Shown: one piece after another, positions 46,693 through 58,296 of the stretch | Position numbering within the stretch: position 1 is the first letter of the stretch | How the letters are laid out: every line of letters starts with the position of its first letter | From: Symsagittifera roscoffensis | Lineage: Eukaryota > Xenacoelomorpha > Acoela > Convolutidae | Reading direction: 5' to 3' | Length of the DNA: 64,000 nt | Assembly: GCF_963678635.1 (NCBI RefSeq) | Contig: NC_087062.1 | Location: forward strand, 97,269,705-97,333,704 | Program-made: the position numbers and the translations under genes | The notes under the pieces: generated by a model | What the model was told of the DNA's origin: nothing | Seen by the model: the letters and a program-made list of their open reading frames with translations, nothing else | Database searches by the model: none

Positions 46693-48966
46693 GTAAAAGC
46701 ACACATTTCGCACCCCCATAAAATATGAAAAATAAAAATAAATTATTTTTTTGTGAGTCAAATTTAGATCGATAAAACTCAAAAACGCATTGTTGAAAAC
46801 CAAAGCTTTGTATCTTATAAAGAAATGCAAAAGGGAAAAATGAGTGAGAAATAAAAAAAAGTGTTTGGTTCCACACTTATGAAATTCATGTGAAAAACAC
46901 GCAAAACAGAAAATAATAAGTGGTTGGGAGCGCCATGGCACTTTGAGAGCGCCACGGCAATGATACTGTGTGAGGATAAGATCTATCTCACTTGACCTCT
47001 AGCTTCAGGTTTTAACAAAATGAGCAACGTTCAGCAAAATAACTGCTTATGCTTAGACAGGCCTGATACATTTCATAGATCCTATGCGTAACTCAAAAAC
47101 TACAATCATTGTGATAATTATGAAAAAGGTCATTATGATTTTTTATCATTATGATTATTGTTCTGATTATTATGATTAACATTATTACAATAATGGTTTT
47201 TTTGATTAAGAGTAATGAACGTAGTAAGGACTCTTGTATAGGTCTTGCTGATTTTTTTTTGCTTTTTTTTTCAGGAAAAAGTCTTAAAATATTGATTGCA
47301 CTTAGGTATATATGCACTTTTTGAGTTCAGCTGAAATTTATCTGCTGAAAGTGACGTAAATAGCACTCTACAAATATGAATGTGCTAATGGCGCGGAAAT
47401 TCGTGAACTGTTTCTAGTTTCGAAAGTGGAAATTAATTTTTAGATTTCCGGCGGAATTAAAACTTCACCTGTAGATCCAGTTTTCTCTAGTTGGGTTCAT
47501 GTAATCAAAAAGCGCAAACCATAAACTGTTCTAGAAAGTTAGAGAGCTTAAAGAGCATCTATTTTTTTTCTTTGAAATTCGAAAGTTGATTTTTTTTTCA
47601 ACAAAGTCAGTGGTTTTTTTAATCTTTACTTGCATTTAATACCCTTTTTCAATCTTCGATTTGCTAAGTTTTTTATTATGTTATGAATGCTATTTTGAGA
47701 TTGTTATTATAATTACTTCCGACTCCTAATAAAACAAAGTATCTTATTTTCCGACGTTTTTTTGGTAGCAAAAAAATTTATAACTAAATGAAAAAATTTT
47801 CCAGTTAAATAAGCCCAAAATTTTATTTCTTCTCACGAAACTGTTCAACTATGGCAAAAATTTGTTTCTCAAATTAGATCACATGAATGGAGTTTAAACT
47901 CTTTTTATGCTGCTTCCAAACAACGCTCATGTGAACGCAATTAAATTGGAAAACAAATCAGCTTGTGAGTTGATATACAGACTTTGTTGTATGTTGCATT
48001 ACTCACAAGTGGACGGGCGGTAAAACAATTTATGCGTACCGATTGTCGGGAATTTTGTAAAGAGGTCTTTATTTCAAAAAAATCTTCCATTTCCTGACGC
48101 GATCAAAAAAACTCAAAAGGTGCCGCATGGCCTTAATTTTGCCGCACCATCTATGGTTTTCTGATCAATGTATGTCATCGATGCTTGGTGAAGTCTTATT
48201 TTCGGGGGGTTCTGAGGCCTTGCAGACTTTTTCATTTTCTATTAGTTGCCAAATTCGGTAATTAGTGTTTTCAATTTTATTGTATTTTTGATTATTTTGA
48301 TTTTTAATATTTGATTACTATGACCATTATGATTATAGTTAATCCTGGCTCCTGGTACGTAAAATTGTCTCTTTTCAAACGCTCTGTCGTAAACCGCAGC
48401 TCTCTTAGAAAAGCTACGGAGATCTTTTTCTATGGGAAATTGCGTAATTTCTTACTGAGACATCTGTTTGTATCAGCTATGAAACAAGAGCATAAAACCA
48501 AACTGCTGTAGATCTTTTCAAAGTGGGCCAAAAATTGCCATTTTTGACGACAACCGGTAGGATGTTAGAACAGAAATTTACGCCTTGTCAATTCAATACA
48601 CCCTGTGATTCGCCGTTTTTTGGTTATTGACATTTTTAGACTGAAAAAGTATGTGAATCCTGAAAACTCTATCGAAAACTTTCTAAGACTCTTCGGTTTG
48701 AAAAGAAACTGACGTGTGTTTGTATTCTGCAAAATTTCCTTGCTCGTGTAGTTTTTAAATTGAAATTTAGAGTTGAGTTTTTTGGAATAATTACCTCATG
48801 ATTTGCTTTTAGGCACAAGCTCAAAAATATCTTTAATTTTTTTTGTTTGAACAGTCTGGCAAGTTGATCTTAAAAACCAAATTTTAGAGACCTGATCATA
48901 CTGTATAGCTCCACTTTGATCTTTGTCGTGCAAAAGCGGAAAAAATACAATTGAACAGTAAATAAA

Positions 48967-49609
48967 AAACTTGAATTGAAAAAAAATCAAAACTTGATGA
49001 GCTTTAGAGGCTAAAGTCATACAAAAAAACCTATTGAGGGATGGTTGAGGCTCTAAAAGCTGGAAAAGTTAGTTATTATGAGCAAAAAATTTTGACTAGA
49101 GAAAAAAAACGGATAAAAGAAACAAGTACATTTTTTCTACAGAAAAACATGAGATTGAACTGGAAAAAAGTAGTTATTGAATCGGTTTTCTAGCATCAAA
49201 AACTGCTAAAATTATAAATTAGGGTAATCAACTCACAACTGATGAACCAATAGTGTGTTCAATGCTGAATTTACAGTTAGTCGTGTAGAGGCGGGGTTGA
49301 ATACACTTTCGGTTCATCAGTTGTGATTCAATTGGTTACCCTATTTGACATTTTTTGTAGTTTTTGATGTTAGAAAACTGATTCAATAACTAATTTGTTC
49401 ACGTTCAATCTGATGACTATCTGTAGAATAAATTTACTTTTTTCTTTTATCATTTTCTTTTTTTTTGTCGTAAATTTTTTTTTTGCTGCTAATAATTTTT
49501 TTTCCAGCTTTTGGAGCCTCAACCATCAATCATCCATGTGTTTTTTTTTCGATATGCTTTCAGCCTCTAAAACTGATCAAATTTTGATATTTTTTCAATT
49601 CAAGTTTTT
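48967..49609. repeat. large imperfect inverted repeat (foldback)
   Basis: Left arm about 48967-49262 (aacttgaattg, GAGCTTTAGAGGCTAAAG, TTGAATCGGTTTTCTAGC, GGGTAATCAACTCACAACTG) pairs with right arm about 49295-49609 read backwards (CAGTTGTGATTC, TTACCCTA, GTTAGAAAACTGATTCAATA, CAGCCTCTAAAACTG, CAATTCAAGTT). The centre is about 33 bp. No coding potential. Confidence 0.75.
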
Positions 49610-50944
49610 TTTGCTCAACTTTAATAAAGCGCATTGTACTGTGACCTCACAGTCTTTGTTTTAGTGGTGTTTTTTCAGTCACCAGTCCATTGTGATTTTT
49701 GACCTGGGTGACTAAAAACGAACAAAATCTATCTTATAAAGAGCCAGTTTTCAATGATTTTTCCAATCTAAAAACGTTGAATCAATCGGACACAAAACTG
49801 ACCGAAAGAAGAATGGAGCGTAGCATGGAATTCACGTTTTGTTTCTTCAGAACGGCGCTGGCTTGTGTAAACGCAATCGACTTGGAGTATTAAATGAGTC
49901 CAACAGTTCAAAAATATTTCAGCTGAATAGTTCAACAGATTTTGCTACGTTTTACATTATTCATACGTATTACTGATTTCAAACGATTGTGAAAAAGTAT
50001 TTTTTCAAAAATACTCTTAGGTCAAAGTTTCAGGGGGCAACGACGCTCTGTAGGTTTTACCTTTTTGTAGTAGTATTGTTATGGGAATTAGCGTTGAAAC
50101 GATTTTTATGATTATTATGATGTTTATTATTACAATTTTTCTATTTTTTAAAATGTTTATTCTGATTATCTTTTTGACTATTATGTTTATTGTAATTTTT
50201 ATTATTGTTTTTAGTATCTTGGTTACTATAATTTTAATGACTTTTTATGATTATTTATAGAACTCCATTAACAAGGATGACAAGTCAGATATTGGGCACA
50301 GTTTCTGCAAAAGCTACGAAAGATGGCATAGAAAAGATCACATTTCTGATATTTTTGTTTTCGAAAACAAAACAAATCAGTTAAGTTATTCAAAAAAAAA
50401 TTGAGTTTAAATGAATAGTGTCAAAGCTAGAATGAAAGAATTGCCGCACTGGAGTTTAATGGGAAATAATCGATTATAATGGATTACATTGGCAAATAAT
50501 TTAACCCATATAATCGATTTTCAGGACCCACCCAACCACGAAAATGGATTTTCAGGGGATTATAATCGATTTTTCTAGGACACAAAAATCCATGAAAATT
50601 AATTATTTTCCGCCGAAAACTGTCTACAGCTCATTACACTTTTTGAAAATGCTTGGTTGAGAGCTTTGCGCAGTTACGTTTGATAAATATTCTGCTGGTT
50701 TCGTAATGCAAGAAAACCAAAAATCAAACAACATGAAAATGTAAATAAAAACAGAATTAAACAAGGTTTTCTACGTTTTCTTTTTCATTTTTTTGTCCTG
50801 TTGGTGTTGTTGTATTATGAAATAGTATATAGTATAACATATATCAGAGTCTGTATAAAAAACTAATTGAAAAGGGGCTAATTAAAAAAAGCTAACTCAT
50901 CTAAAAAAAAGAGCAGCGTTTTCCCGTCACTTTCTTTGGGCCGC

Positions 50945-51225
50945 ATACTCAGACACTCAGAGGGGCAAACATTGACACACAAATTTAGGCACTTAAAGGG
51001 GCGCACATAAGGACAACTATTCAGATACACTCACAGGGGCACGCATAGGGACACCATTTCAGACACGCACAGTGGCGAACATAAGGGCACATGTTCAGAG
51101 ACACTTATATAGGCACACATAGGGACACATATTCTGACACCTATACGGGCACAGATAGGAACCCATATTCAGACACTTATAGTTGCACACATAGGGAGCC
51201 ATATTTAGACACCTAGAGGCCATAC
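50945..51225. repeat. 36 bp minisatellite
   Basis: Units such as taggcacacatagggacaca followed by tattctgacacctata, about seven copies, 36 bp each with drift. A 36 bp period keeps a minus-strand frame open with a repeating 12-residue CLNMGSYLCPYR-like unit; I treat that as a by-product. Confidence 0.9.
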
Positions 51226-52285
51226 CACACACACACACGTTCTCAAAAAATATGGGAATGGGGTCAACTTCCACAAAATTAGGGTCAACCCCACACGCCA
51301 ACTTCCACAAAATTAGCGCAAAGTTTCTCTAATTTTTTTAAATTAATGTATTGAAACCCCGGAACCTAGAGGAAACTTCGATTTCAAAGTCTTTTTCACA
51401 TCTTAGTTGATTTTTTTAAAAACTCGCTCTACAGTTTGGCCTTGTTTGAAATCATTTTGGTCGGGATAGGCAGCAATAATTGTAAATGGTTGTAGCAAAC
51501 AAAAAGACTTTTTATAAAATTCTATAGGATGCATCTTTCAATCCCCCAGTAAAGTAGAATTCAAATCGACTGGTTTTAACAAGTCTTCTTTGTTTGCGAC
51601 AACCACTTATCAGAATAGCTCCCAACGCGACCAATCAATTCAAATAAATATTTCAGAAAAGGTCATTCGCGAATAAACTACGCGATTAAACAATATTTTC
51701 ATGACCAGGTAAAAATGGCCCTCCAGGCGTCCTTCTCCAGTGTAATTTATAAAATTTCGAATATAAACTGTCATACTTTTTCTTGCTTGGGCTTTCATCT
51801 TTGTTCTCTTTACGAATTGGTTAATTTTGAGGTCGCACAATTAGAAAAAATTCAAAATTTTCCTGAAAAACATAGTATCACTTCAATCCATTTTAATCAA
51901 TTATAATCGATTGTTTCTGTAAATTTATAGAGACTGATCATGAAATTGAAGTATAATCGATTATTATCCATGAAACTTCAGTGGCGGTTTAGTTCAAGAT
52001 TCATGAACTCAAGGGCTAATTTGACCTAGAGGGACGTTTCCAAGATCAAAGTTTTCAATTTTTATGAGGGGAGGAGAGGGAATCCATGCAAAACGTATCA
52101 GTCAGTTTCATAATTTCAAGTGGGTCGACGGGCGCTAATTAAAAGCAAAAACTGAAGAAAAATAAAAATATATATATAATGAGTTAACAGTTTTCTCTTG
52201 AACGATGTCTTTGCTGTGATATGTCTTGAATAGTATTTGGTCATTACAATTTATCACTATGTTATTATCACTAATCACTTATTAT

Positions 52286-52482
52286 GCTACCGGGTAGAGG
52301 CGGTGACGCGGTTAAGTCCCGCCTCTCAATGGAAAGGCCGGTTGCTCGATGCTTGAGGTTGAGGCAACATTACCCAGCCCGGAAAAATAAGCAAAAACTA
52401 ATGCATACAGTCCAAGGGCTCAAGAGGTTCTCCGCAAAGAGCGGAGCAGCTCTTGTGTTGGTCCTTTCCCTAGTGAATAAAT
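52286..52482 (+). mobile_element. tRNA-related SINE
   Basis: GC-rich 197 bp block. The head has GACGCGGTTAAGTCCC, like the A-box/D arm of a Ser or Leu type tRNA, and ccggttgctcgatgc where a B box would be. The tail reads ttgtgttggtcctttcccta followed by gtgaataaat. No promoter test is possible here; the tRNA origin is inferred. Confidence 0.55.
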
Positions 52483-53136
52483 CTTCTTATCGATTTGCTG
52501 AAAACTCCCAAAAAAACCGGGGGTAATGAGGTATAAGACGTGTTTCCATCCATTATAGAAAATTGACTAGACAGCCTTGAAAGGAATAGCAAAATCGATT
52601 AGTAAAAAAGAGATTAGTCGAGAGAACAGGTTATGATGAAAGAACGTATCCTATACAAAACTAATGTGTTACATGAACCCTTTATCAAATACAAGGAGGA
52701 TTCGTAACCATTTCGTACAATTATCGGATCTCTTTAACAATCGTCCCATTTGCAAATTGGGGTGGGAGATTCGTTAGGTGCAAAATAAATTTACGTATGC
52801 TTAACCATCAAATTAATTCTTCTTAGGGGTGCAATGCATTACTAGGTACCCTAAGGGGGAGGCTTAGGGGTCAAAATAGTTAAAGAGATCCCAATTATCT
52901 CGTAGGCTCAAGTAAAGACGAACTTTTGTGGCTACCAAGCATAAAAACTTCCTGAAAGGACTTTTTTCGTGCCATTATGTAATTTTTTTGGCTCAAAGTC
53001 TTTTAAAAAATGGCACGGCTAAAACACAATCTCTAATTTTTGCAACTTTCAAATTGAATCAGTTGTGATCATATTTGTAGCGTTTCTATTTATTGATGTC
53101 AATATCAAAAGTTTCATCAATTCAATTTGTTTTCAG

Positions 53137-53225
53137 GTGGAAATCGTTCCTCAGTTTCGTACGGCGACAGTATTGCAGAACGAAAAGGTTCACATTTGGA
53201 CCGTAAAATGGTCACGAATGTGTGA
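53137..53225 (+). CDS. opsin terminal exon f1: distal cytoplasmic tail (copy 1)
   Basis: Acceptor tttgttttcag. Joined to exon e in phase 1 it adds Gly, then GNRSSVSYGDSIAERKG, and ends VTNV before the TGA at 53223-53225. The Ser cluster suits phosphorylation and arrestin binding, and the last residues T-N-V fit a class I PDZ ligand (S/T-x-V), as used by some signalling receptors for scaffolding. The exon is part of a tandem duplication; the second copy at 58297 keeps the acceptor, frame and stop. If exon e were skipped, exon d would join in the other phase, reading WKSFLSFVRRQYCR and stopping at 53204-53206. I prefer the exon e route because it gives a complete helix 8. Confidence 0.72.
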
Positions 53226-53579
53226 ATATCGGCCTCAATAGCTGAAGAATTTATATATCGACACAAATACTGAATAGTGTGTGTGTACACGAAAAAGTGC
53301 TCAAATACATATTATTTTGATAAAATGAGTATTGAAGCTTTCAATCAAAGCCAAGTCGATTTATCTAAGAATGCGGCAATATAATTATTTTTGAATTCAA
53401 CTATTTTTTTGCATTGTTTTTGATACTATGTCAGGCTTCAAAGAGTTCTACTAGCAGAACTGGCAGACTTTGGCTTATGGAGCAGAATAATTTATAGAGC
53501 AGCAGATAGAGCAGATTTTCGGTTATACGGCAGAATTTACCCTTTTAGAGCTGCTTTGAAAACTTCAGCCCAAATTTAA

Positions 53580-53936
53580 AAGCGTGCTTCTTTCATTATA
53601 TTGTTTGTGTAAGACATCTGTATTCAGGTCATTTCCAAAGCATTGTAAATGCAAAACTGTTAAGCTTTTGATGACTCTAATTTTGAGTAACTAGGGCTTT
53701 TGTCACTTGTATTTGGTTATTAACAGAACCGGAAAAATTGCGAAGAACTGAAATAAAAAACACGGTTTTTGTATATGGAAAAGTGCTTGTCATGCCATTT
53801 ACTTGTATGAAAAATCACTAATCATAGACTTTCAAACACTTTTCTGCTTTTATATAACTGCAAAAAAAGTATGAAAATGGAATTTTTCATAATTGAAAAT
53901 TGATGAGTAGCATTTTTGGCCAACCCGGAAATATGA
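53580..53936 (+). repeat. family F element, 5'-truncated
   Basis: Right half of F: ttgtttgtgtaagacatctg, CATTGTAAATGCAAAACTG, TCACTTGTATTTGGTT, TATGGAAAAGTGCTTGTCAT and the right end TTGGCCAACCCGG. The matching segment in duplication copy 2 is 58741-59093. Confidence 0.6.
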
Positions 53937-54007
53937 GTGCTGAAATTATAATTCTCAGCAGAACAACATGCGCATCTTCGCTTTACTAAGGTTCTCTACA
54001 AACAAAA

Positions 54008-54349
54008 AACAAGACTGCTCGTACCAGGGCGAAGCCCTAAATGTTCCGACTGCCTTTTAAGGTCTATGGAGCAGTAACAAGACTTCTCGTATCAGGGCAA
54101 AACCCTGAATGTCCCGACTGCCTTTTAAGGTCTATGGAGCAGTAATGAGATGGAAAATTTAAATGTAATGGAAAATTTAAAAGAAGTCAAAATGGCAATC
54201 TTTAAACCCACATAACTTTAAGAAAAACGATCACCAAAAAAAAATTTCGTCAAAAATGGCAAGTAGAAAAGTCAAAATTTGTCTGAAGAAAAAAAAACCC
54301 ACCTCGAGCACAAATATTTCGTTGCTTTCGTTTGGAATTCGGAACAATA
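54008..54349 (-). mobile_element. family B element, reversed, with doubled end and internal deletion
   Basis: Starts acaagactgctcgtaccagg; the end module CTGCCTTTTAAGGTCTATGGAGCAGTAA occurs twice (54008-54075 and 54076-54145). The middle is deleted, and it resumes at GTCAAAATGGCAATCTTTAA and runs to TTCGGAACAATAA. Confidence 0.75.
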
Positions 54350-56094
54350 ATCTAGTTCTCAGAAATACAAAATTAACATCGTTCACAAATCTACTAATCT
54401 GTTGGCTACTAAGACAACATGCCGACGGGGCTTGAAACCGAAAGGACTTCAGAACAAAAACTAAAGTCAAACGCTAATTTTTGTTACAGCAAGTTTAGTT
54501 CAAATTTAGGCAAGCTTAGGCAAGTATAGTTCAAAATAAGCGCTATTCGAGAAAATGGACCACGTAGTAATGGTATCCGTTAGTTGTATCAGCCAGAGTT
54601 TGAAATGCACAAAATATAAACATGAAAACCGACTTCAACAGTGTTTATATTTAGCAATCTTATGTATCAAATATTACAGGCTCAAACTTTCTAAAAAAAA
54701 ACGAAAAAGGCTAAAACAGATTGAGAAGCGTTTTGAAACAGGTTTCAGATAATCACGTTTCATGACTTTTTGAGTAAGTATGCTGCAACTAATTTACGAT
54801 GATGAAGTATTTTCTCGATAAACAATAAAAAATCGCATTTTTTGTCATTAACTCATGATTATCGAAAATGTTTCATTGCGCAAAAAGAAGCAAAACTTTT
54901 TACAGAGATCTTCGAGGATCTTTTACAAGATCTTCAAAGAAAATCGAAGAAAACATGCTGGCAAGCTAACATAACGAAATGTCAAGTTGCCAAAACTATC
55001 AACTGTATAAGGTTACTAACTTCAAGTTTTTATGTAGCTCAGTTGGCTCAATCTTTTTGAGTGCTTGCAAGATGCATAGCCGATTGGGAAGTGTTTTATT
55101 AGAACTCTTTCGCTCATTAAACCGTTGCGGATTTGCTGTGTAAAACTTAATTCATATTTTTTTATCAAACATCAAACTTTTAAAGTTTAGTAGTAGATAT
55201 GTTATATTACGCCTATAATAACACGACAATAACTCTCTGATTACTCAATCTAGTTGCCCGGAACAAACAATTGTTACATTAAGGGCAATGAAACAAGTTT
55301 TCCAGAAGCGAATTTTTAAACAAATTTTCACAATTTTTGACACTTCATAGATAAAAATTGCATAGACCTTGGCTAAAACCAAATTTATTATCCAAAATAC
55401 AAGCTTTAGGTTCCAAAACAAGCACTTGAAAGTTTGAAAAGCAAGATAAAAAGCCTTTTTTGAAAAACAAATTTTTGTTTTCAAGTAAGTTTTCAAATTT
55501 TGCCTCTAATTTATTTTTTTGCCTCTAATTATTTCCAATGATATAGTTATTTTTTCTTGCAAGATCAACAAGGTCTTAAAATTTAAAATTTCCAATGTTT
55601 AAAAAACTTGATCCATATTTTAAGGGATGTACTTGTCAAACAAGTGTCTAACATTAAAAGTTTGGTAATCTTTTTCATGAAATTTTTTTTGCCAGGGACT
55701 AGAAATTTTTTTTGCACATTACTAGATCGCTCTACTCCGCTTGATTTAGAGTGAGACCCAGACCGTTTTTCTCAAAACTGAAACAAATTTTTGAAATTTT
55801 TTTAAAGTCGTTTGTTCGAAAAAGCGGTATGATGATTTTTCTCAACCCATTTTGAAGATTGTTTGTGGCAACTGATTTTGACTAAAAACTTTTTAGGCCA
55901 ATTTTCTCACTTTATCCGCTCAAAACTCAGACAAGAACCAAAAATTTTCATATGGTTAATCTCGATACTAAGAAAACTCTTCCAGATCATTCGAGTCGCA
56001 ATTTAAAGATGCTTAAGATGATACAATACTCAACCCTTTCCAATGAATATATGTGGCACTTGATAATGCTTGGAAAAAAAAATCACTCAAAACA

Positions 56095-56280
56095 TGGCTT
56101 GCGCAAGGTAGCAACATGAGTTGATAAAAATCGCAACGTGGGTCACGCAAAATCGCAACATGGGTCGTGCAAAGCGGCAATATGGGTCGCGCGAAAGCGC
56201 AACATGGGTCGCAGGAGGTGACAACATGGGTTGCGCGAAGTGACAAAAAGGGTCGCGCAAAATAGCATCAAGAGTCACGC
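56095..56280. repeat. 22 bp GTCGCGCAAAG minisatellite, duplication copy 1
   Basis: About eight units such as acatgggtcgtgcaaagcgg in 21-22 bp register. Same unit as at 24060; minus-strand frames of the type RDPCCRFARPM are shadows. Confidence 0.9.
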
Positions 56281-56646
56281 ATTATAAAAAGTTTCGAGCA
56301 GTTTTTAGTAATGAAATAGTTTTCGAACCTTCGTGCTGGTAAAAACATAATACAGATACAAATTTCAAAATAAACTATTATAAATATATTTTGAGTGTGC
56401 AGTTAGCTAACCCTACATATTTCCTGACCATATACAAGACCGCCACGACAAGGCCTACACATAGTACTAAAGTGAAAACAAAGTCTTTACCACAAAAATT
56501 GAAAGCTAAAAAACATTCAAATCAAACATAAATAAAAAAATCAAATTGTATTATATTAAAAAAGACGACTACTTAATGAAACTCACATACCACATAACTG
56601 GAAGCTAAAATTAGAAAAGAAAAAAAATTATCAGTGATCTTTAATT

Positions 56647-56830
56647 ACAGGGGCACACATAGGGACACCATTTCAGACACTCACAGTGGCGCACATAAGG
56701 ACACATGTTCAGAGACACTTATATAGGCACACGTAGGGACACATATTCTGACACCTTTACGGGCACAGATAGGAACCCATATTCAGACACTTACAGTTGC
56801 ACACATGGGGAGCCATATATTTAGACCCTT
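56647..56830. repeat. 36 bp minisatellite at the start of duplication copy 2
   Basis: Five units matching 51033-51225 almost base for base; the extra upstream units at 50945-51032 are missing here. Confidence 0.9.
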
Positions 56831-57433
56831 AGAGGCCATACCACACACACGTTCTCAAAAAATAGGGAGATGCGGTCAACTTCCACAAAAATAGGGTCAA
56901 CCCCACACGCCATTTTCCACAAAATTAGCGCAAAGTTTCTCTATTTTTTTTTTAAAATTAACATATTGAAACCCCGGTGGAAAGAGTCTCTATTTTTTAG
57001 AGACTGATCATGAAATTGAAATATAATCGATTATTATCCATGAAACTTCAGTGGCGGTTTAGTTCAAGATTCATAAACTTAAGGGCTAATTTGACCTAAA
57101 GGGACGTTTCCAAGATCAAAGTTTTCAATTTTTATGAGGGGACGAGAGGGAATCCATGCAAAAACGTATCAGTCAGTTTCATAATTTCAAGTGGGTCGAC
57201 GGGCGCTAATTAAAAGCAAAAACTGAAGAAAAATAAAAAAAACATATATAAAAAAAATTGTGAACGATTTTTAAACTCTTGATCTTATAGGGATTTGGTG
57301 TTAAGAAAACTTTCTACACTGATTTTGAGTTAACAGTTTTCTCTTGAACGATGTTTTTGCTGTGAAATTTCTTGAATAGTATTTGGTCATTACAATTTAT
57401 CACTATGTTAATACCACTAATCACTTATTATGC

Positions 57434-57629
57434 TACCGGGTAGAGGTGGTGACGCGGTTAGGTCCCGCCTCTCAATAGTAAGGCCGGTTTCTCGATGCTT
57501 GAGGGTGAGGCAACATTAACCAGCCCGGAAAAATAGGCAAAAACTAATGCATACAGTCCAAGGGCTCAAGAGGTTCTCCGTGAAGAGCGGAGCAGCTCTT
57601 ATGTTGGTCCTTTCCCTAGTGAATAAATC
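57434..57629 (+). mobile_element. tRNA-related SINE, duplication copy 2
   Basis: Copy of 52286-52482 carried by the segmental duplication, with scattered changes (for example gaggtggtgacgcggttagg in the head). Confidence 0.55.
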
Positions 57630-58296
57630 TTTGTGTCGATTTGGTGAAAACTCCCAAAAAAAACCGGGGGTAATGAGGTATAAGACGTGTTTCCATCCAT
57701 TTTAGGAAATTGACTAGACAGCCTTGAAAGGAATAGCAAAATCGATCAGTAAAAAAGAGATTAGTCGATAGAACAGGTTATGATGAAAGAACGTATCCTA
57801 TACAAAACAAATGTGTTACATGAACCCTTTATCAATTACAAGGAGGATTCGTAACAATTTCGTGCAATTATTGGATCTCTTTAACAATTCCTATTCGCAA
57901 ATTGGGGTGGGAGATTCGTTATTAGGTGCAAAATTTACGTATGCTTAACCATCAAATTAATTCTTCTGAGGGGGGGCAATGCATTACTAGGTACCCTAAG
58001 GGGGGAGGGTGGTACGGGCAGGGGGCAAAATAGTTAAAGAGATCCCAATTATTTCGTGGGCTCAACACGAAATTTTGTGGCTACCAAGTATAAAAACTTC
58101 CTGAAAGGACATTTTTCGTGCCAGTATGTAACTTTTTTAAAAAGTATTAGGCAAAAGTATAAGTCTTTTAAAAAGTATTAGGCAAATTTTTAAAAATTTT
58201 TGCAAGTTTCAAATTGAATCAGTTGTGATTAAATTTGTAGCGTTTCTATTTATTGATGTTAATATCAAAAGATTCATCAATTCAATTTGTTTTCAG

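Larger units (their letters stand above)
46693..53136 (+). other. opsin intron between exons e and f1
   Basis: A 6.4 kb phase 1 intron, donor gtaaaag, acceptor tttgttttcag. It includes a large inverted repeat near 49 kb, a 36 bp minisatellite, the start of the tandem segmental duplication, and a SINE. Runs rich in TTATGATTATT occur at 47100-47180, 48285-48340 and 50090-50270. Between them (46700-47090, 47350-48280, 49620-50090) I see only AT-rich DNA. Confidence 0.7.
9018..53225 (+). other. opsin gene, 5'-partial, six visible exons (alternative 3' exon at 58297-58385)
   Basis: Gene-level entry. An opsin is a seven-helix membrane receptor that binds retinal on a TM7 lysine and couples light to a G protein. 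Six exons with GT/AG borders join in one frame with intron phases 2 (incoming), 1, 1, 0, 2, 1 and encode about 315 residues from cytoplasmic loop 1 to a stop; TM1 and the N-terminus are missing and I found no candidate in 1-9017. An ungapped match to bovine rhodopsin numbering can be followed through TM2-TM3, loop 2 and TM7. YDRY, RDLN.R.F and AWMPYA resemble rhabdomeric-type invertebrate opsins, but cytoplasmic loop 3 is short for that group and the HPK motif after TM7 reads HSS, so the subfamily is open. Conserved phase and frame argue against a pseudogene. Confidence 0.9.
51033..56625 (+). repeat. tandem segmental duplication, copy 1
   Basis: The block from the minisatellite (acaggggcacgcataggg) to cataactggaagctaaaatt is repeated in the same order at 56647-61918. 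It carries opsin terminal exon f1, the SINE, F and B fragments and a 22 bp array. About 560 bp at 51363-51924 is present only in this copy, and about 145 bp of a B element (59335-59480 in copy 2) is absent here. Confidence 0.93.

Noticed and set aside
46538-46941. Two minus-strand frames of 112 and 118 codons
   Set aside because: They overlap exon e and AT-rich intron and look like low-complexity Phe/Leu-rich shadows.
51095-51310. Minus-strand 71-codon frame with a repeated Cys-rich 12-residue unit
   Set aside because: The period equals the 36 bp minisatellite, so the open frame is a by-product of repeat length; no start context, splice signals or known family.
53137-53206. Direct exon d to exon f splice as the main transcript
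   Set aside because: Phase works and a basic tail results, but exon e gives a better helix 8 and joins correctly at both ends; retained only as an alternative.
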